A stretch of DNA of 34,805 nt from Maribacter sp. (GTDB lineage: Bacteria > Bacteroidota > Bacteroidia > Flavobacteriales > Flavobacteriaceae), in NCBI GenBank assembly GCA_018679695.1, contig JAHHKH010000390.1:1-34805 (forward strand), in the 5' to 3' direction. The position numbers and the translations under genes were made by a program. Below, one piece after another: positions 31,469 through 34,805 of this stretch. The notes below the pieces were generated by a model that did not search any database, was not told the origin of the DNA, and saw only the letters and a program-made list of their open reading frames with translations. Position 1 is the first letter of the stretch. Every line of letters starts with the position of its first letter.

Positions 31469-31531
31469 AGCCTGCTTTTACAAATACGGTAGTGACCTTC
31501 AGGACACAGGAGCTGCCGATATGTGCGAAAA

Positions 31532-31720
31532 ATGTCAAACCCGATAGTTGAGCAAAAGCGGAAAAACAAAATATTCAACAGTACATGGCTTAAGACTTAT
31601 AAAGGTTTTGAGGATTGTTCGAAAGAAGATGCGGAAAAGATAGTAGAACAACTTCTAGCACTCGCCAACATAGTCTGTGACCATGTCCAAAAAGGGAGTG
31701 GAGATGAACATACCATATAA
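31532..31720 (+). CDS. Small hypothetical protein
   Basis: MSNPIVEQKRKNKIFNSTWLKTYKGFEDCSKEDAEKIVEQLLALANIVCDHVQKGSGDEHTI. Confidence 0.5.
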   Translation: MSNPIVEQKRKNKIFNSTWLKTYKGFEDCSKEDAEKIVEQLLALANIVCDHVQKGSGDEHTI

Positions 31721-31850
31721 AAATATAAAGTAACTAAATAATAGTTGCATTTTAGTATCTTTGGTAATGGATATAATGACAAAGCTTTTTGTCAAGTTCA
31801 CGAACGACCGAAACAGTAGGTAATAAAGAGGATCAGGAAAAATCGAATCG

Positions 31851-32204
31851 ATGTCGGACAATTTGGAACATAATGGTTATTTCGGTTCCGTGGAGTATAG
31901 TTCAAGGGACGGCCTGCTGCACGGAAAGGTGATCGGAACAAGCGATCTGGTGACCTATGAGGGCGGGTCCGTGAAAGAGCTGAAGGAGGCCTTTGAAGAG
32001 TCCGTCGACGATTATCTTGACACCTGCAAGGAGCTTGGCAAAGAACCGGACAGGTTCTATAGGGGAGTGTTCAATATCCGTACGTCCAGTAAAATCCACA
32101 GGGAGCTTTCTATAATGGCCGAAAGGAAAAAAATGAAATTGAACGAACTGGTCAACAAGGCCTTTGATTATCTGGTAAAGAACGAGGACAAAGTCCTAAA
32201 ATAA
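31851..32204 (+). CDS. HicB family antitoxin-like protein
   Basis: HicB-like fold segment (GYFGSVEYSSRDGLLHGKVIGTSDLVTYEGGSVKELKEAFEESVDDYLDTC) and C-terminal RHH. Confidence 0.85.
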   Translation: MSDNLEHNGYFGSVEYSSRDGLLHGKVIGTSDLVTYEGGSVKELKEAFEESVDDYLDTCKELGKEPDRFYRGVFNIRTSSKIHRELSIMAERKKMKLNELVNKAFDYLVKNEDKVLK

Positions 32205-32304
32205 AATAGGGTCGGACAATGGGAACAGGACCGAAAGAATGTTCCGGAAAGCCGAAAGACAGGCCCAAAAGAAAGTAGCAATCGATTTAAATATCAACTA
32301 ACCC

Positions 32305-33144
32305 ATGGAAGGAAAAGATCCGTTCGTCGCCATTAGGAAAAAATACGACTCCCTAAAGGAAAAATACGATGAAATAATCGTATCGGCCTTTGATGCCGGT
32401 GATTTCAGGAAATACAATGAAATCCTGTTATCGGCCCATAGTTGCGGTATCGAGGGCAATAGCTTCAGCGTGGACGACACCAGGGAACTTAAGGAAAAGG
32501 GATATGCCGTTAATCTTGTCAACAAGACGCTTTTGGAAGCGTTCGAAATAATGGATCATTTCAATGCGTACGATCATATTTTGAAAAACCAGGGTTCCGA
32601 CTTCAATGAACCCTTCGTTAGAACGGTACATAGAATATTGACCAAAAATACGTTGCCCTATAAGGGCCATAGACCCGGGGAATATGCCAAGACCCAAATG
32701 GCGGCCGGTGATACCGTATTCCGTGACACCAAAAAGGCTATAGCGAACATGCCTAGGCTTCTGGCCAGTTTTGACGATGCCATCAAGAACAAAAAAACGC
32801 ATCCTTTGGAATTGAGTGCCATATTCCACCAAATGTTCATTTACAGCCATCCCTTCCCGGATGGCAATGGAAGGTTGGGCCGCTTGCTCTCCAATTTTAT
32901 TCTGGAGAAGTTCAAACATCCCCATATCATAATTTTGAAGGAGGATAGGCAAGAATACATCGATGCGCTCAAAGCTTCCGAGAAACACAACAATATGTTG
33001 GCGATAGTCAACTTTTTTTATGATACGTCGATCAAGAGGATGCAAAAGGAAATAGGTCAAAAAAAAAACCTTTCGAAGAATTTCAACTTGGGCATCCAGG
33101 ACGGGAGTAAAGGAAAAAAGGGCTTAGGAGGACCAAAAAGATAA
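32305..33144 (+). CDS. Fic family protein
   Basis: HPFPDGNGRLGR Fic motif; N-terminal SCGIEGN fits inhibitory (S/T)xxxE(G/N). Confidence 0.93.
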   Translation: MEGKDPFVAIRKKYDSLKEKYDEIIVSAFDAGDFRKYNEILLSAHSCGIEGNSFSVDDTRELKEKGYAVNLVNKTLLEAFEIMDHFNAYDHILKNQGSDFNEPFVRTVHRILTKNTLPYKGHRPGEYAKTQMAAGDTVFRDTKKAIANMPRLLASFDDAIKNKKTHPLELSAIFHQMFIYSHPFPDGNGRLGRLLSNFILEKFKHPHIIILKEDRQEYIDALKASEKHNNMLAIVNFFYDTSIKRMQKEIGQKKNLSKNFNLGIQDGSKGKKGLGGPKR

Positions 33145-33148
33145 CAGT

Positions 33149-34753
33149 ATGGACTTAGAGGTATTCGGGCAATTTGCCAAAAAGGAAAAGGGAAGGGTCA
33201 TAGGAAAAAGTGATACGTGCGTTATTTACACCCGTGTTTCCAGCAAAGAGCAGTTCGATAACAATGCCAGTCTGACCACCCAACTCAAGTATTGCCAAGA
33301 GTATGCGATCAGAAAAGAGCTGGAGGTAATAGAATATTTCGGGGGAACCTATGAATCGGCAAAGAGCGATGAACGTAGGGAGTTCCAAAAGATGCTGAAC
33401 TATGTCAAGAGAAGAAAGAACATCGGTTATATCATTGTCTATTCCTACGACAGGTTTTCAAGAACGGGTGCGAACGGTGCCTATATCAGCGGACAGTTAA
33501 AAAAGCAAGGAGTAGCGGTTATTTCGGCCACTCAGGAAATCGATGTGACAACAAGTGCCGGTACGTTCCAGGAGAATCTTTTTCATATGTTTTCCCACTT
33601 CGACAACCAGATCCGTAGGGACAAATCCATTACCGGCATGCAGGAAAAGTTACGGAGGGGATACTGGACGGGATCATACCCATTTGGATACACCAATACA
33701 AATCCGGGAAAGGGGAAGATTCCGAATTTCGTGATCACGGAAAAAGGAAGATTGTTGAAGCAAGCCTTTATATGGAAGGCTAATGTCAATATGTCCCATG
33801 TCGAGATTGCAAAACGTCTGAAAGAAAAAGGCCTGAACATAAACGCAAAGAAACTTACAGATCTTTTCAGGAACCCTTTTTATTGTGGGCTTATTGTCAA
33901 CAGCCTGATTCCGGGAGAGGTGATTCAGGGAAAACATGAAGCCCTTATTTCAAAGAAGGTTTTTCTGAAAATACATGATTTGCTTCACACGGGCGACACA
34001 CCCAAGAAATATTCGTTCGACGATGAAAACCTACCATTGAAAAAGTTCGTCAGATCCTCGGTCTGCGGAACGCCTTATACTGGATTTATCGTAAAGAAAA
34101 AGGGGCTGTATTATTACAAAAATAGGCGTAAGGGAAGTAAGGAAAACAGAAGTGCCAAAAAGCTCCATGCAGAATTTTTAAATTTATTGGAGAGGTTCAG
34201 AATAACCGATAGAAAGTATATCGAACCATTGACCGAGATAATTCACGACACCTTGATTGATAAGAATCAAGAGGCGCTTGACGACCAAAAACGATTGACC
34301 AAAGAACTTGGCCAGCTCGAAGAACGGATTGATACATTGGAAAGAAGATTCGTTGTAATGAACGAAATTTCAAGGTCGCAGTACGACCTTTTTATGCCGG
34401 AACTAAAAAGCAAACATAGGGAATTGGAGATAAAACTGGAAAGTGGGGGCATCAATAGTTCAAACCTCAAAAAATCCGTAAAAATGGCACTTGGATATGC
34501 CTGTAACCTACCTTCCCTGTGGGAGTTAGGCAATCTGGAAACTAAGAGGGCCATACAATATATGGTATTCCCTGACGGGATTGAGTATGACTTCAAAAAC
34601 AAGCTAGTTCAAACTTTTCGGGTCAACGAAATTTTTGGTGCAATCCGCTCATTTTCAGGGAATTTGAAGGAAATTAAAAAGGGGACTTTCCACTCGATTT
34701 GTGGAAAATCCCCTTTAGTGACCTCGACAGGATTCAAACCTGTAACCTTCTGA
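33149..34753 (+). CDS. Large serine recombinase; C-terminus encoded through terminator and tRNA
   Basis: VIYTRVSSKEQ catalytic region, YSYDRFSRTG, recombinase domain GYWTGSYPFGY; last 11 codons lie in the tRNA. Confidence 0.92.
   Translation: MDLEVFGQFAKKEKGRVIGKSDTCVIYTRVSSKEQFDNNASLTTQLKYCQEYAIRKELEVIEYFGGTYESAKSDERREFQKMLNYVKRRKNIGYIIVYSYDRFSRTGANGAYISGQLKKQGVAVISATQEIDVTTSAGTFQENLFHMFSHFDNQIRRDKSITGMQEKLRRGYWTGSYPFGYTNTNPGKGKIPNFVITEKGRLLKQAFIWKANVNMSHVEIAKRLKEKGLNINAKKLTDLFRNPFYCGLIVNSLIPGEVIQGKHEALISKKVFLKIHDLLHTGDTPKKYSFDDENLPLKKFVRSSVCGTPYTGFIVKKKGLYYYKNRRKGSKENRSAKKLHAEFLNLLERFRITDRKYIEPLTEIIHDTLIDKNQEALDDQKRLTKELGQLEERIDTLERRFVVMNEISRSQYDLFMPELKSKHRELEIKLESGGINSSNLKKSVKMALGYACNLPSLWELGNLETKRAIQYMVFPDGIEYDFKNKLVQTFRVNEIFGAIRSFSGNLKEIKKGTFHSICGKSPLVTSTGFKPVTF
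34681..34713 (-). terminator. tRNA terminator hairpin overlapping recombinase 3' end
   Basis: GGGGACTTTCCAC-TCGATTT-GTGGAAAATCCCC, one mismatch; T-run on the minus strand. Confidence 0.75.
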
Positions 34754-34792
34754 GCCGTAATCAGATGCGCTATTCAGTTGCGCCACGAGGCC
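34719..34792 (-). tRNA. tRNA-Arg(ACG)
   Basis: Cloverleaf by eye: GGCCTCG/CGAGGTC acceptor, TCTGA-TTACGGC-TCAGA anticodon arm, ACAGG-TTTGAAT-CCTGT T arm. Confidence 0.95.
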
Positions 34793-34805
34793 TATTTCTC
34801 AGATC

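Overview
The window looks like a Bacteroidetes (Flavobacteriia-type) locus, and most of it is probably one mobilizable integrative element of about 34.5 kb inserted at the 3' end of a tRNA-Arg(ACG) gene (34719-34792, minus). A large serine recombinase (33149-34753) runs into the tRNA. Its last 11 codons (VTSTGFKPVTF) are encoded by tRNA sequence. The shared core GTGACCTC recurs in the same orientation at 199-206. Joining the two cores in silico, as in an excised circle, keeps the recombinase frame open for 32 more codons (VTSAGQNSNFLKEDIDLIISKSQQLKFSNMNN, stop at 297). This gives an in-frame, sequence-based argument that attL is near 199 and that the catabolic region is cargo. Mobilization module (about 28.6-34.7 kb): MobC-like protein, MOB relaxase, a nested overlapping ORF, a frameshifted small ORF, a HicB-like protein, a class II-type Fic protein and the recombinase. 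Cargo (about 0.65-26.7 kb): AraC regulator, DUF5916-type outer membrane protein, two aldo/keto reductases (one Tat-targeted), CMD protein, four alpha/beta hydrolases or esterases, cupin and NTF2-like proteins, flavodoxin, 2Fe-2S plus two tandem molybdopterin (IorB-like) subunits, a LytTR two-component pair, intradiol dioxygenase, YceI and a GH13 lipoprotein. Most of the enzymes carry export signals. Two regulatory codes are visible: 21-bp-phased AATCCGTAAT repeats at two promoters with identical spacing to a TAnnTTTG box, and 21-bp-phased GTTCATCGC-like repeats upstream of genes near the LytTR pair. An IS1182-type insertion (26733-28403) separates cargo from the mobilization module. All family calls are from reading the sequence; no database search was run.
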